Part shown: one piece after another, positions 44,475 through 53,140 of the stretch | Layout: every line of letters starts with the position of its first letter | How positions within the stretch are numbered: position 1 is the first letter of the stretch | Origin: Chengkuizengella axinellae | GTDB lineage: Bacteria > Bacillota > Bacilli > Paenibacillales > KCTC-33759 | Direction: 5' to 3' | NCBI RefSeq assembly: GCF_030730905.1 | Contig: NZ_JAVAMP010000008.1 | Location: 124,001 to 188,000 of the forward strand | DNA length: 64,000 nucleotides | The notes under the pieces: model-generated | Told to the model about the DNA's origin: nothing | Database searches by the model: none | The model's input: the letters and a program-made list of their open reading frames with translations, nothing else | Translations under genes and position numbers: made by a program

Positions 44475-44506
44475 AATGTACACAACTAATGTGAAATCGA
44501 AGTGTC
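44475..44506 (-). promoter_or_regulatory. Response-regulator-type site and -10 of the repeat-protein gene
   Basis: On the minus strand GACAC (44506-44502) and TTCAC (44495-44491) are 11 bp apart and TACATT (44480-44475) begins after a 10-base gap. The sequence CACTTCGATTTCACAT is identical to 47135-47150. Confidence 0.75.
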
Positions 44507-44510
44507 CTTG

Positions 44511-46319
44511 TTATGTTGCCTCTGTGAATTCTTTTTCTTTTATAATAAAATAAAAACTCACACCCTTCTCCGTGTTTTGAACTCCAAATTGAGCATGATG
44601 AAGCTCCAAAATATTTTTAACTATAGAAAGTCCAAGACCTGTTCCCCCCGTTTCTTTATTCCTTGAACCTTCAATACGATAAAATCGATCCCATATCTTA
44701 TTAATCTCGTCTTCTGGCAACGTTACACCTTGATTTTCAATGGAAAATAAAACGTGTCCTTTTTCCTTTTTCAAATGAACATGAATTTGCAATCCTTCAG
44801 GTGTATATCGAATAGCATTGCTATAAAAATTAGAAATCACTTGCTCCATCTTTTTTCGATCTGCATAAACGACACAATCCAGTTCTATGTTATTTATCAT
44901 CTCTAGTTTTTTGTCACCAATGTTTAATTGCAGCTTATTCTGAATCTCATTTACTAAATCACTCATAGAAAACTTTTCAATATTCAAATGATAAAATCCA
45001 GATTCCAAGCGTGACAGCTCCAACATATCTGAGATTAATCCGTTCATTTTATTGGATTCTTGAATAATAATATCCGTATAATAATCAGACTTATCTATCG
45101 AGACGCCATCTTTAATTCCCTCTGCATAACTTTGAATGATACTAAGCGGTGTTTTCAATTCATGAGAAATTCCCGATACAAATTCTTTTCTCATTTTTTC
45201 TAATTTTCGTTCTCTCTCAATATCTTCCTGCAATTTTTGATTTGCCATTTGCAAATTTGTAATCGTTTCATGCAATTTTGAAGAAAGTTTATTTATGCTT
45301 CTGGATAAACTTCCAATTTCATCGTCTGATTTTATTTTAAGCTCCTCAGTAAAATTAAGGTTTGACATTTTAGTTGCTACCTTATTGATTTTAATTAAGG
45401 GTTTAGAAATGATTCTTGAATAATACATAGACATCATAAAGATAAGGATTAAAAAAACAAATGCAGCATAAATATAATAATCCTTCATTACATCCACCGC
45501 TTCATTTACAGGCTGTAAAGAATGCATAGTGAATATATATTTTGTAGCCGAATTATTTTCAAAAATAGGTTGAACTGAAATAAGATTATCCGTTCCAGAA
45601 TTGGAGTCATAATATGACATCGAAACAGTTTCATCTGTAGAAAAAGTTAATGGAGTATAATTTTTTCTATATTCTTGAAATGCTCTCATATATAAATCCC
45701 ATTTAAGCTTTGTCTCTTCCCCTATATTTATATCGATTTTATTGATGGTTCCTCTTATGATCCCGTATTTCTCATTATTATTCAATTTATAAGAGCTTAG
45801 TTTTTTATTCGTTGTCCTTATATATACAGGAGTAACTTTACCATCTTCCCTTGTACCGATTACCTCCATATAATTTCCTTCAAAAATACCAATCGTATTT
45901 AAATTCTTAATATCAATTTCTCCATTTAAAAAAAATTCTGTAAGAGAAACTGTAAATAATTTCCCATCAGTAGATAACAAAGATAATTGAAGACCATTTT
46001 CAAAAATAACAGGTGGATCCGGAACCTCTACCATCGTAAAACCCATACTACCTGAATTTGATTGCTGATCTACATTTAAAACAGATATAAATGCATTGTT
46101 TTTTTCGTAATATTCATTTGCAATTTGATCAAGAAGAGTGGGATCTTTTAAATAATTTTCTGAGAACAGCTCGACCTCTTTTGCTATTTCACTTTTCTTC
46201 TTTTTCATATAAAAGGTATCGAAAAATAAAGTTTGACTAACAACAATCAATCCTACAATAATAGAAAAGAATAAGGTGGTTACAATGAAAAGTTTAAAAA
46301 CAATACTATTACGCTTCAT
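44511..46319 (-). CDS. Sensor histidine kinase
   Basis: The 602-residue protein has a membrane helix near 8-32, an extracytoplasmic sensor of about 240 residues, a second helix near 275-295, HAMP, a HisKA domain with SGISHELKTPLS (phospho-His) and a HATPase domain with N, G1 and GTGLGLSIVKNIL boxes. I start at the ATG at 46319 behind GAGGTGGAGA; this start lies inside the response-regulator gene, so the two are translationally coupled. The sensor has no family I recognise. The signal is unknown; the neighbouring repeat protein is probably a target. Confidence 0.92.
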   Translation of the reverse strand: MKRNSIVFKLFIVTTLFFSIIVGLIVVSQTLFFDTFYMKKKKSEIAKEVELFSENYLKDPTLLDQIANEYYEKNNAFISVLNVDQQSNSGSMGFTMVEVPDPPVIFENGLQLSLLSTDGKLFTVSLTEFFLNGEIDIKNLNTIGIFEGNYMEVIGTREDGKVTPVYIRTTNKKLSSYKLNNNEKYGIIRGTINKIDINIGEETKLKWDLYMRAFQEYRKNYTPLTFSTDETVSMSYYDSNSGTDNLISVQPIFENNSATKYIFTMHSLQPVNEAVDVMKDYYIYAAFVFLILIFMMSMYYSRIISKPLIKINKVATKMSNLNFTEELKIKSDDEIGSLSRSINKLSSKLHETITNLQMANQKLQEDIERERKLEKMRKEFVSGISHELKTPLSIIQSYAEGIKDGVSIDKSDYYTDIIIQESNKMNGLISDMLELSRLESGFYHLNIEKFSMSDLVNEIQNKLQLNIGDKKLEMINNIELDCVVYADRKKMEQVISNFYSNAIRYTPEGLQIHVHLKKEKGHVLFSIENQGVTLPEDEINKIWDRFYRIEGSRNKETGGTGLGLSIVKNILELHHAQFGVQNTEKGVSFYFIIKEKEFTEAT

Positions 46320-46995
46320 TCTCCACCTCAAACTTGTAACCTGTTCTGATTACTGTTTTTATAAATTTTGCTTTTTGTCCTAGTTTGCTTCTTATTTTTT
46401 TGATATGAGTGTCTACTGTTCGTAAATCACCAAAAAAATCATACCCCCACACTTGATTTAATAACTTTTCTCTTGTGAGTACTATCCCTTTGTTTTCAAT
46501 TAAATAAACCAGTAATTCATATTCTTTATGAGTTAAAGTCAATTCTCTATTCTCAACTTTGACTTGACGTGATTTTTTGTTGATTTCGATGTCATTTAAT
46601 TTTATCTTTTCGTTGTTATTGCCAATCGTACCTTCAGCTCTCTTAATTAACGTCTTCGCTCTTGCAACTAATACTTTAGGACTAAAGGGTTTTGTCACAT
46701 ATTCATCCGCGCCCAAATCAAAACCCATTAATTTATCTTCCTCTTCTGTTCGTGCTGTCAACATAATAATAGGGACGTCTGATTCATTTCTAATACGCTT
46801 GCACACAGCCCATCCATCTAGTTCAGGTAACATCACATCCAGTATCAATAAATCGACATGGTTCACTTCAAATAATTCAAGTGCTTGCTTTCCGTCACCC
46901 GCTTCTAATACAGTAAATCCTTCAGAGGAAAAATAATCTACTCCAATTTCACGCAAACGTTCTTCATCTTCTACAAATAAAATTGTTCTATCCAT
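46309..46995 (-). CDS. OmpR/PhoB-family response regulator
   Basis: The 228-residue protein has a receiver domain (acidic pair in VEDEERL, phospho-Asp in LLILDVMLPELDGW, switch Lys in VTKPF) and a winged-helix DNA-binding domain (LTHKEYELLVYLIENKGIVL, RTVDTHIKKIRSKLG). Such regulators bind direct repeats with about 11-bp spacing, which is what lies before its own gene, before the repeat-protein gene and before the unit at 47111. First gene of the two-component operon. Confidence 0.94.
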   Translation of the reverse strand: MDRTILFVEDEERLREIGVDYFSSEGFTVLEAGDGKQALELFEVNHVDLLILDVMLPELDGWAVCKRIRNESDVPIIMLTARTEEEDKLMGFDLGADEYVTKPFSPKVLVARAKTLIKRAEGTIGNNNEKIKLNDIEINKKSRQVKVENRELTLTHKEYELLVYLIENKGIVLTREKLLNQVWGYDFFGDLRTVDTHIKKIRSKLGQKAKFIKTVIRTGYKFEVENEA

Positions 46996-47059
46996 TCATC
47001 CATACCTCTTTTTAATATTGATCATTATTTTATTAATGCTTGTATAAAATTATTCTATT

Positions 47060-47091
47060 ATTATAACTAAATCATGTGTAATCCATGTGAA
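47060..47091 (-). promoter_or_regulatory. Response-regulator-type site and -10 of the two-component operon
   Basis: On the minus strand TTCAC (47091-47087) and TACAC (47080-47076) are 11 bp apart, followed after 10 bases by TATAAT (47065-47060). This matches the other two sites in layout and points to autoregulation. Confidence 0.7.
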
Positions 47092-47110
47092 CACGCATCC
47101 AATTCCATCC

Positions 47111-47164
47111 TTCACATCTATTTCATCACGAGTTCACTTCGATTTCACATGAGTTTGATACATT
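47111..47164 (+). promoter_or_regulatory. Four-repeat response-regulator-type site and -10 of a short transcript
   Basis: TTCAC/TTCAT/TTCAC/TTCAC start at 47111, 47122, 47133 and 47144, exactly 11 bp apart; after 10 bases comes TACATT (47159-47164). Transcription would run to the right. Confidence 0.75.
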
Positions 47165-47169
47165 ATTAG

Positions 47170-47246
47170 TGTGTTATACATGATGTCAAACACCCTCATA
47201 TCACCCTTTTGGATCAAATGTGCGTGATCTTTAAGGGTATTTTTTT
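47170..47246 (+). ncRNA. Predicted small RNA under the two-component system
   Basis: The promoter at 47111-47164 and the terminator at 47203-47246 enclose about 75 bases with no plausible gene; the only frame is a 14-codon ATG ORF without a ribosome site. GTGTT and AACAC can pair near the 5' end. A short regulatory RNA is the simplest reading, but expression is not shown by sequence alone. Confidence 0.45.
47203..47246 (+). terminator. Strong terminator of the predicted small RNA
   Basis: ACCCTTTTGGATCA (47203-47216) pairs with TGATCTTTAAGGGT (47225-47238), with small mismatches in the middle, followed by seven T. Confidence 0.85.
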
Positions 47247-47296
47247 GGTTAAAATATGAAATCAATTCAATATTTTGTCACATATATAGCTTTATA

Positions 47297-47339
47297 TGTG
47301 ATTTTTTTCACATTATTAAATTAGTTTGTAATCTACAAT
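47297..47339 (+). promoter_or_regulatory. FNR/CRP-type site and -10 of the DoxX gene
   Basis: TGTGA-N6-TCACA (47297-47312) is the exact consensus of Bacillus FNR sites. TACAAT (47334-47339) follows, which puts the site centre at about -41.5, the class II activator position. A second inverted repeat (TCACATATA and TATATGTGA) overlaps it upstream. Confidence 0.75.
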
Positions 47340-47471
47340 AAAACTATAAAGAAAACCTGCAAGGTAAACACCTCAAGAAAAAATACAATAAAATCAAGTT
47401 TACATTTGCGGGAAATATACCTCAATATTTAATCATTTTTTATGATCAAACTCTAGAAGGAGTTGAGTAAA

Positions 47472-47972
47472 ATGTTTGTAAAATTTTTAAGAGAAAATAT
47501 TTATGCTTCTTTCGTACTTTTACTGTTGAGATTATACTTAGGTTGGGAATGGATGACAGCTGGTTGGGGCAAAATCACAGAAGATTTTGATGCTGCCAAT
47601 TTCTTAAAAGGAGCTGTTGGTAAAGCAAGTGGTGATCACCCTGCTGTCCAGACCTGGTGGGCAAATTTCTTAGAAGGTTTTGCTATTCCAAATGTAGGGA
47701 TGTTCAACTTTTTAGTCGCTTGGGGTGAATTTTTAGTAGGTATAGCATTACTACTAGGTATATTTACTACCTTCGCAGCACTAATGGGAATCATAATGAA
47801 CTTTGCTTTCTTATTATCTGGTACTACCAGCACGAATCCTCAAATGGTTATATTAACCATTTTCATTCTTGTTGCAGGTGCCAATGCTGGAAAAATAGGG
47901 TTAGATTATTATGTTTTACCTTATGTAAAAAATCTATTTTTTAAAAAGAGAAACCGTACTGTAAATACTTAA
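47472..47972 (+). CDS. DoxX-family membrane protein
   Basis: The 166-residue protein has four membrane helices, with the conserved LRLYLGWEWMTAGWGKI near the start and GEFLVGIALLLGIFTTFAAL, as in the DoxX family. Members are linked to quinone or thiol redox functions, but the biochemical role is unsettled. The ATG at 47472 is nine bases after AAGGAG; an in-frame TTG at 47463 directly abuts that site. The exact FNR-type promoter suggests induction at low oxygen. Single-gene unit. Confidence 0.88.
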   Translation: MFVKFLRENIYASFVLLLLRLYLGWEWMTAGWGKITEDFDAANFLKGAVGKASGDHPAVQTWWANFLEGFAIPNVGMFNFLVAWGEFLVGIALLLGIFTTFAALMGIIMNFAFLLSGTTSTNPQMVILTIFILVAGANAGKIGLDYYVLPYVKNLFFKKRNRTVNT

Positions 47973-48037
47973 AATATATATAAAAAGAAACTCTATACTT
48001 CCAAAACAAATAGAAAACTTGTACCTCTCCACTCCTT

Positions 48038-48066
48038 AATCCTATGTTGCTGACATAGGATTTTTT
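48038..48066 (+). terminator. Terminator of the DoxX gene
   Basis: AATCCTATGT (48038-48047) pairs with ACATAGGATT (48053-48062), followed by a T-run. Confidence 0.9.
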
Positions 48067-48076
48067 ATTTGATTGT

Positions 48077-50308
48077 TTAACTGATTTTCGTTTTTTGCAA
48101 TCTAAGTGAATTACTTACAACGGATACTGAGCTAAGCGCCATTGCTGTTCCAGCCATCCAAGGCTCTAACAATCCAATGATAGCAAAAGGAATGGCAATT
48201 AAATTATATATTAATGCAAAGCTTAAGTTTTGTTTTATATTTTTCATTGTTTTTCTACTAACCTGTATCGCCTTTGGAAGATCCATTAAATCGTTCTTCA
48301 TTAAGTTTACATCTGCCGCTGCATTCGTAAGATCTGTACCAGTTCCCATTGCAATTCCTACATTTGCAACTGCTAAAGCAGGAGCATCATTCATACCATC
48401 TCCAACAAATATAATATTCCCTCCTTTTTGCTGCCATTGTTGAACCAAATTCCCTTTTTCCTTAGGCAAAACATTAGAATAAACCTTTGTTATACCAACT
48501 TCTTTTGCAATTGCCTTAGATGTATATTCATGATCACCTGTAACCATCACCACTTCAAAACGATATTTTTTTAATAAATGAATAGCTTCTATTGCATTTG
48601 GTTTTATCGTGTCCGAAACACCAATGATACCAGCAAATTTATTTTCAATAGCTACAAATAATATACTTTTCCCTTGCTCCTGCAGTCGAGCTACTCGTTC
48701 ATTGTTAATCTTAATAGTAATACCTTGATTTTCAAGTAATCGTTGAGTACCCATTATTACTTCAGAACCTTCTACTATCCCACTTATTCCATACCCAGGA
48801 TAAACCTTTATTGAATGTGATTCAGGAATGATTAATCTTTTAAGTTTTGCAGCTCTTACCACAGCCTTAGCTATTGGATGTTCAGAGAAAACCTCAACTG
48901 ACGCAGCCATTCTGAGTAAATACAGTTCAGAAACATTTGTACTTACGACATTCGTAACAGATGGTTTACCTACGGTAATGGTTCCTGTCTTATCTAGGAA
49001 AATAACGTTCCCATGATTTAGGCCTTCAATGTGACCTCCTTCTTTAAATAAGATACCGTTCTCAGCAGCTCTACCAGAAGCCACCATAATGGATGTTGGT
49101 GTAGCTAAACCAATTGCACAAGGGCATGCAATGACCATCACAGTGATAGCATGTTCTATAGATATTGCAAAATCTCCTGTTGTTAAGACAAAATACCACA
49201 TAAGAAAAGTAGCGAATGATAAACTAACTATAACGGGTACAAAAATGCCAGCAATTCGATCTGCAGTACGTTGAATTGGAGGCTTTGACACCTGTGCTTC
49301 CTCGATATATCGATTCATTTGTGCAATTGTAGATTGCTCACCTGTTCTAGTAGCCAGAATTTTTAGCAATCCATTCATATTAATTGAACCACTTACTATA
49401 GAATCCCCTGAAATTTTTTCAACAGGTATGGATTCACCAGTAATCATAGATTCATCGATCGTAGAATCCCCTTCTAAAACTTCTCCATCTACTGGTATGC
49501 TTTCACCTGGACGTATAATCATGATATCCTTCTCCTGGATATTATCAGCTGAAACCATCATTTGAACATTGTCTCTAATAATTTCCGTTTTCTTTATTCC
49601 TATTTCTTGAAGGCGGTGAACAACATGAAGTGTTTTACTTTTCGCTTTGGCTTCCAATAACTTTCCAAGCAACACCACAGTAATGATCACAGCGCTAGTT
49701 TCAAAGTACAAGGGATAATAATGACTAGCTATAGGTGAAGAATGGAGACTTTGTACAGTTAAATAATGACTGTAAAAATAAGCAGACGAGGTACCAAGAA
49801 CGACAAGTACATCCATATTCGCACTTCCATTTTTCATAGCATGATACGCATTATAATAAAAAGGCATTCCGATCATAAATTGAATTGGAGTAGCCAATGA
49901 TAATTGAAACCATGGGTTTAAGAAAATATCTGGAACCCATATATTCGATGTAAATGAAAAATGCGTGAACATCGTCCATAATAAAGGAATAGTGAGAAAC
50001 GCAGAAATCATAAACCGATTTCTTAAATTTTTTATCGCTAATCTACGTAGATCTACCTGCTTCATTTTCATCTTTTGATATTTTTTTGCTCCATAACCCA
50101 ACTTTACAATTTTATTTATAATTTGTTCTGCAGTTATTTTTTTTCGATTAAAACGTACTGAAGCTCGATCTATCGTCAAATTCACTTTGGCTTCGTGAAC
50201 TGACTCCATTTTATTTAACGATCTTTCTATTCTAGCCGCACAATTGCTGCAAGTCATTCCTGTAATTTGGACTGTAACCTGTCCTTCTTTTTCATTCATT
50301 AAAGACAT
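48077..50308 (-). CDS. copA: Copper-exporting P1B-type ATPase
   Basis: The 743-residue protein has one N-terminal heavy-metal domain (GMTCSNC, Cys20 and Cys23), eight membrane helices, the CPC ion site at residues 395-397, DKTGTIT phosphorylation motif, SEHPIAKAVV, GDGMNDAPAL and the late YN and MALSSVSVVSNSLRL signatures that define Cu+ pumps. It exports cuprous ions from the cytoplasm. I start at the ATG at 50308, seven codons inside the longest frame, because GGAGGAG lies between them. No CopZ or CsoR gene is next to it. Confidence 0.94.
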   Translation of the reverse strand: MSLMNEKEGQVTVQITGMTCSNCAARIERSLNKMESVHEAKVNLTIDRASVRFNRKKITAEQIINKIVKLGYGAKKYQKMKMKQVDLRRLAIKNLRNRFMISAFLTIPLLWTMFTHFSFTSNIWVPDIFLNPWFQLSLATPIQFMIGMPFYYNAYHAMKNGSANMDVLVVLGTSSAYFYSHYLTVQSLHSSPIASHYYPLYFETSAVIITVVLLGKLLEAKAKSKTLHVVHRLQEIGIKKTEIIRDNVQMMVSADNIQEKDIMIIRPGESIPVDGEVLEGDSTIDESMITGESIPVEKISGDSIVSGSINMNGLLKILATRTGEQSTIAQMNRYIEEAQVSKPPIQRTADRIAGIFVPVIVSLSFATFLMWYFVLTTGDFAISIEHAITVMVIACPCAIGLATPTSIMVASGRAAENGILFKEGGHIEGLNHGNVIFLDKTGTITVGKPSVTNVVSTNVSELYLLRMAASVEVFSEHPIAKAVVRAAKLKRLIIPESHSIKVYPGYGISGIVEGSEVIMGTQRLLENQGITIKINNERVARLQEQGKSILFVAIENKFAGIIGVSDTIKPNAIEAIHLLKKYRFEVVMVTGDHEYTSKAIAKEVGITKVYSNVLPKEKGNLVQQWQQKGGNIIFVGDGMNDAPALAVANVGIAMGTGTDLTNAAADVNLMKNDLMDLPKAIQVSRKTMKNIKQNLSFALIYNLIAIPFAIIGLLEPWMAGTAMALSSVSVVSNSLRLQKTKIS

Positions 50309-50401
50309 GTGAACTCCTCCGCAATCCATATTTACATGGACAATCCAACGTATATATTCAATGTATGAAAAAGAACTTCGTGAAATGATAACTTAACCTA
50401 C

Positions 50402-50438
50402 AAAAAAGCCGCAAAAGTTAAATATACTTTCCCGGCTA
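50402..50438 (-). terminator. Terminator of the ctaG-ytkA-sco unit
   Basis: On the minus strand AGCCGGGAAAGT pairs imperfectly with ACTTTTGCGGCT and is followed by TTTTTTG. It separates the Sco gene from copA. Confidence 0.8.
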
Positions 50439-50452
50439 TCTTAATCATTCAT

Positions 50453-51046
50453 TTACTTTAATGCTTGAAGATCTTTTATAATTTGTTCATAGTCTGGATC
50501 ATTTCCATCATATTTCGCTACAATAGTACCACTTTGATCAATCAAATAAAAAGATGTTCCATGGATAACTTGATTTGAACTAGTTTCCTTTTGAACTAAC
50601 GTTTTAAATGAGTTTTTAGCAAACGATTGAATAACCTCGTCTGAATATCCAGTTAACAGATGCCAGTTAGATAAATCTCCACCGAATTTGCTTACATACT
50701 CTTTCATCACTTCTGGAGTATCAACTTTAGGATCTACACTAAAGGATACAATATCTGCCTCTATCCCCGCTTCGTTCATTTTTGCTTGTAGCTCAACCAT
50801 ATTAAAAGTCATACCTGGACAGACTGTTGTACAGTTTGTAAAAATAAAATCCGCAACCCAAATTTTATTCTCTAAATCAGAAAGACCAAATGGTTCATTC
50901 TCATGATTTGTAAAGGTAAACTCTTCAACTTGATAATTTAACTTGTTTGGGATTTGGATGTCACTTTCTACACTACATGCAGATAAAATGAATATAAAAC
51001 ATAAGCTATATATTAAAAAAGTATATGTAGTTGTACGTTGCAACAC
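50453..51046 (-). CDS. Sco1/SenC-type copper chaperone lipoprotein
   Basis: The 197-residue protein has a lipoprotein signal (LSAC) and a thioredoxin-like Sco domain with the copper-binding CTTVCPGM and a distal His in HGTSFYLID. Sco proteins help build the CuA site of cytochrome oxidase on the outer face of the membrane. The start is GTG at 51046 (or TTG at 51043) behind AGGAGGG; the longer frame overlaps the upstream gene and is not supported. It lies behind the YtkA-like and CtaG genes. Confidence 0.92.
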   Translation of the reverse strand: MLQRTTTYTFLIYSLCFIFILSACSVESDIQIPNKLNYQVEEFTFTNHENEPFGLSDLENKIWVADFIFTNCTTVCPGMTFNMVELQAKMNEAGIEADIVSFSVDPKVDTPEVMKEYVSKFGGDLSNWHLLTGYSDEVIQSFAKNSFKTLVQKETSSNQVIHGTSFYLIDQSGTIVAKYDGNDPDYEQIIKDLQALK

Positions 51047-51089
51047 TAATAACCCTCCTACTTGAGTTTTTCTATTATAGTGTAATGGT

Positions 51090-51599
51090 TTATTCAAGAG
51101 TTGAATGATCATCTGATTCATTCATTTCATGACTTTCTGTACTTTCTGTTTCTTGGCTATCTGAAATTTCTACTTCGCCAACATTGAATTTTATTTTAGG
51201 CATGTTGTGCATATCTCTAGCAGTTACATGTGCAATCACAAAATAGGCTGCTTCATGATTAAATGTTTTCTGAATCGAATAAACCCCATCACCTTGATGA
51301 TGTCCTTCAATCATTTCTGTTTCTTCATTCCCGATCATCCCAATTTCAAATCTTACTTCGCTAGCATCAGTGACAGCCTCTTGATTTTGAGATACAATCG
51401 CTTGAATCGTAACCTCGTTCCCTGCCTCTATTGTCTCCGGACTCATTACAACTTGCACTTCTAAAGGATGTAGTGATTCTTCCATTGGTTGATCCATAGA
51501 ATCATGTTTCCCTTCATATTCTGCACTTTCTGAGTTTTCAGTAGTGCACCCGCTAAGCATTAATGTCAATACAAGAATACTAGATAATAATGACTTCAT
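51090..51599 (-). CDS. YtkA/FixH-like lipoprotein
   Basis: The 169-residue protein has a lipoprotein signal (LSGC), an acidic linker and one YtkA-like immunoglobulin-type domain with VYSIQKTFNHEAAYFVIAHV and TARDMHNMPKIK, and a Ser/Glu/His tail. The His/Met loop could bind copper. It lies between CtaG and Sco genes, in keeping with a role in oxidase assembly. The ATG at 51599 follows GTGGAGGTC. It is a shorter relative of the two-domain protein at 31937. Confidence 0.88.
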   Translation of the reverse strand: MKSLLSSILVLTLMLSGCTTENSESAEYEGKHDSMDQPMEESLHPLEVQVVMSPETIEAGNEVTIQAIVSQNQEAVTDASEVRFEIGMIGNEETEMIEGHHQGDGVYSIQKTFNHEAAYFVIAHVTARDMHNMPKIKFNVGEVEISDSQETESTESHEMNESDDHSTLE

Positions 51600-51626
51600 T
51601 TTGACCTCCACAATTTCTATTATAGG

Positions 51627-52469
51627 TTAAGTTGTTTCTAGCTTGTTGTTATGGATAACAGGAGATTGAACTTGAATACGATCACCTACTAAAAAAGACA
51701 CCTTATGGAGTATCAACATGACTGCACCACCTATTCTTTGATCTGTGATAGGCGTTAATACTTTCCAACCTAACAAAACATTTAAATCTACATTTTGACC
51801 GAAGCACACTTCCAACATGTTACTTTGAGCTGTATAATCAGTAAATATCCGATATTGTATAGTTGAAAAAAACAATAACAAACAAGCCGGCAGCAATACT
51901 AATGTATTAACCAGTGCATAACGTTTTCTTTTATTATAAGGTAATTTGTTTTGTAAAAAGGAACCAACAATGGGCTGCCAGACACAAAATGAGGCAAGGG
52001 CTAATAATATGTGAAAACCATAATACATCCAGCTGGTTGTCATCACCGTATCCATCACTATAGGGATATGGTATAAAATGAACAAACCATTAAAAAATAC
52101 AATAGATATAGTTGGAGCTGTTAATTTAGACCAGACCTTCGATATAAATTGAAACTTCTTATGGACTTTATACAAATGTAATGGAATCCCGGCAAGGAGG
52201 AGTGGTGTGACTAAAAAATACAATAAACTCATATGAAGCATATGAACACTAAACATAAAATGAGCAATCCCATACAGTGGGCTCCCCCAGCATATGTAGA
52301 ATAAGGACAGTCCTAGAAGAAAATACAATCGTTGTTTCATGTGAATTTGCCTTTCGGTTGTTTCATTGAATATCCCTGTAATTAACCAATATATTGTGGA
52401 TATTAACACAATAATAACGAACAACTCTCTCTTCCATTCCAACAGACCTGCTTCCAGCATAAATTCCAT
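51627..52469 (-). CDS. ctaG: CtaG-type cytochrome c oxidase assembly protein
   Basis: The 280-residue protein has seven membrane helices and the conserved His/Met segments of the Caa3-CtaG family: FMFSVHMLHMSLLYFLVTPL, LYHIPIV and GGAVMLILHKVSF. It is needed for assembly of the caa3-type oxidase, probably with copper. The ATG at 52469 lies eight bases after AGGAG; the longest frame starts three codons earlier. It heads the ctaG-ytkA-sco unit. Confidence 0.92.
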   Translation of the reverse strand: MEFMLEAGLLEWKRELFVIIVLISTIYWLITGIFNETTERQIHMKQRLYFLLGLSLFYICWGSPLYGIAHFMFSVHMLHMSLLYFLVTPLLLAGIPLHLYKVHKKFQFISKVWSKLTAPTISIVFFNGLFILYHIPIVMDTVMTTSWMYYGFHILLALASFCVWQPIVGSFLQNKLPYNKRKRYALVNTLVLLPACLLLFFSTIQYRIFTDYTAQSNMLEVCFGQNVDLNVLLGWKVLTPITDQRIGGAVMLILHKVSFLVGDRIQVQSPVIHNNKLETT

Positions 52470-52513
52470 ATGCAGCACTCCTCATCTGTTCTAATTCAAG
52501 ATACAGACGGTAC

Positions 52514-53095
52514 TTAGTCACAACACCCCTTGTGTCCCCCCTGCATCCTATTAAAAATCTCCTCTGTTGCATCCGAATAAGAATAAATCTTACCTCCAAA
52601 ACCAGATGCAAATTTCTCAGCATGTTCTTTGTTTTGAAATGATAATACTTGTGGTTGACAGCATCCAAGTATCAAGGAAGTATCCATTAAAAACCATGAA
52701 GATGCAGCACTGATTGTTGTTTGTAGCAGAAAATCAGGACAAATCGCCTGCAATACTTTATCACCTAACTGTTGGTGACGTAATAATCCACAATGAGCAC
52801 AACACGTCGTTTCTATACTTTGATCTTGTAAAATTAATCGATAAGCCAACCTTTGGTTAATAGGGCGATAACAATAAATACAATCTTGAGTATTTTTAAC
52901 TTCTTCATGTTTTTCCTGATTCAATGAAATACCACCAAATGTTTTTATGATCATGCCTTCTTCAATCAATGGTTTGATATCTCTGTGAATCGTCATTTCT
53001 GACACTTCAAAAATCTCACTTAAATCTGAAATTTTTAATGTCTTTTTCTTTCGAATCAGCTCCATGATCTGATGTTTTCTTTCAGCTGGCAACAT
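52514..53095 (-). CDS. DeoR-type regulator fused to a Cys-rich, NosL-like domain
   Basis: The 193-residue protein begins with a DeoR helix-turn-helix (AERKHQIMELIRKKKTLKIS, DLSEIFEVSEMTIHRDI) but lacks the DeoR sugar-phosphate domain. Instead residues 70-193 contain CIYC, CCAHC, LGCCQPQ and a final GCCD, with SFQNKEHAEKFASGFGGKI resembling the end of NosL copper proteins. The Cys pairs suggest a zinc- or copper-sensing module. Its position next to ctaG and fdhD fits control of metal-enzyme assembly genes. Function is inferred; the fusion itself is plain in the sequence. Confidence 0.82.
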   Translation of the reverse strand: MLPAERKHQIMELIRKKKTLKISDLSEIFEVSEMTIHRDIKPLIEEGMIIKTFGGISLNQEKHEEVKNTQDCIYCYRPINQRLAYRLILQDQSIETTCCAHCGLLRHQQLGDKVLQAICPDFLLQTTISAASSWFLMDTSLILGCCQPQVLSFQNKEHAEKFASGFGGKIYSYSDATEEIFNRMQGGHKGCCD

Positions 53096-53140
53096 ATGAC
53101 TTACCTCCTACTTTCCATAACTATGATGAAATATCACATA

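Noticed and set aside
47180-47227. 14-codon ATG ORF inside the predicted small RNA
   Set aside because: No ribosome site precedes it and it runs into the terminator stem, so it is unlikely to be translated efficiently.
52363-52668. 101-codon minus-strand ORF
   Set aside because: It overlaps the ctaG start and the DeoR-NosL gene in another frame and has no recognisable domain.
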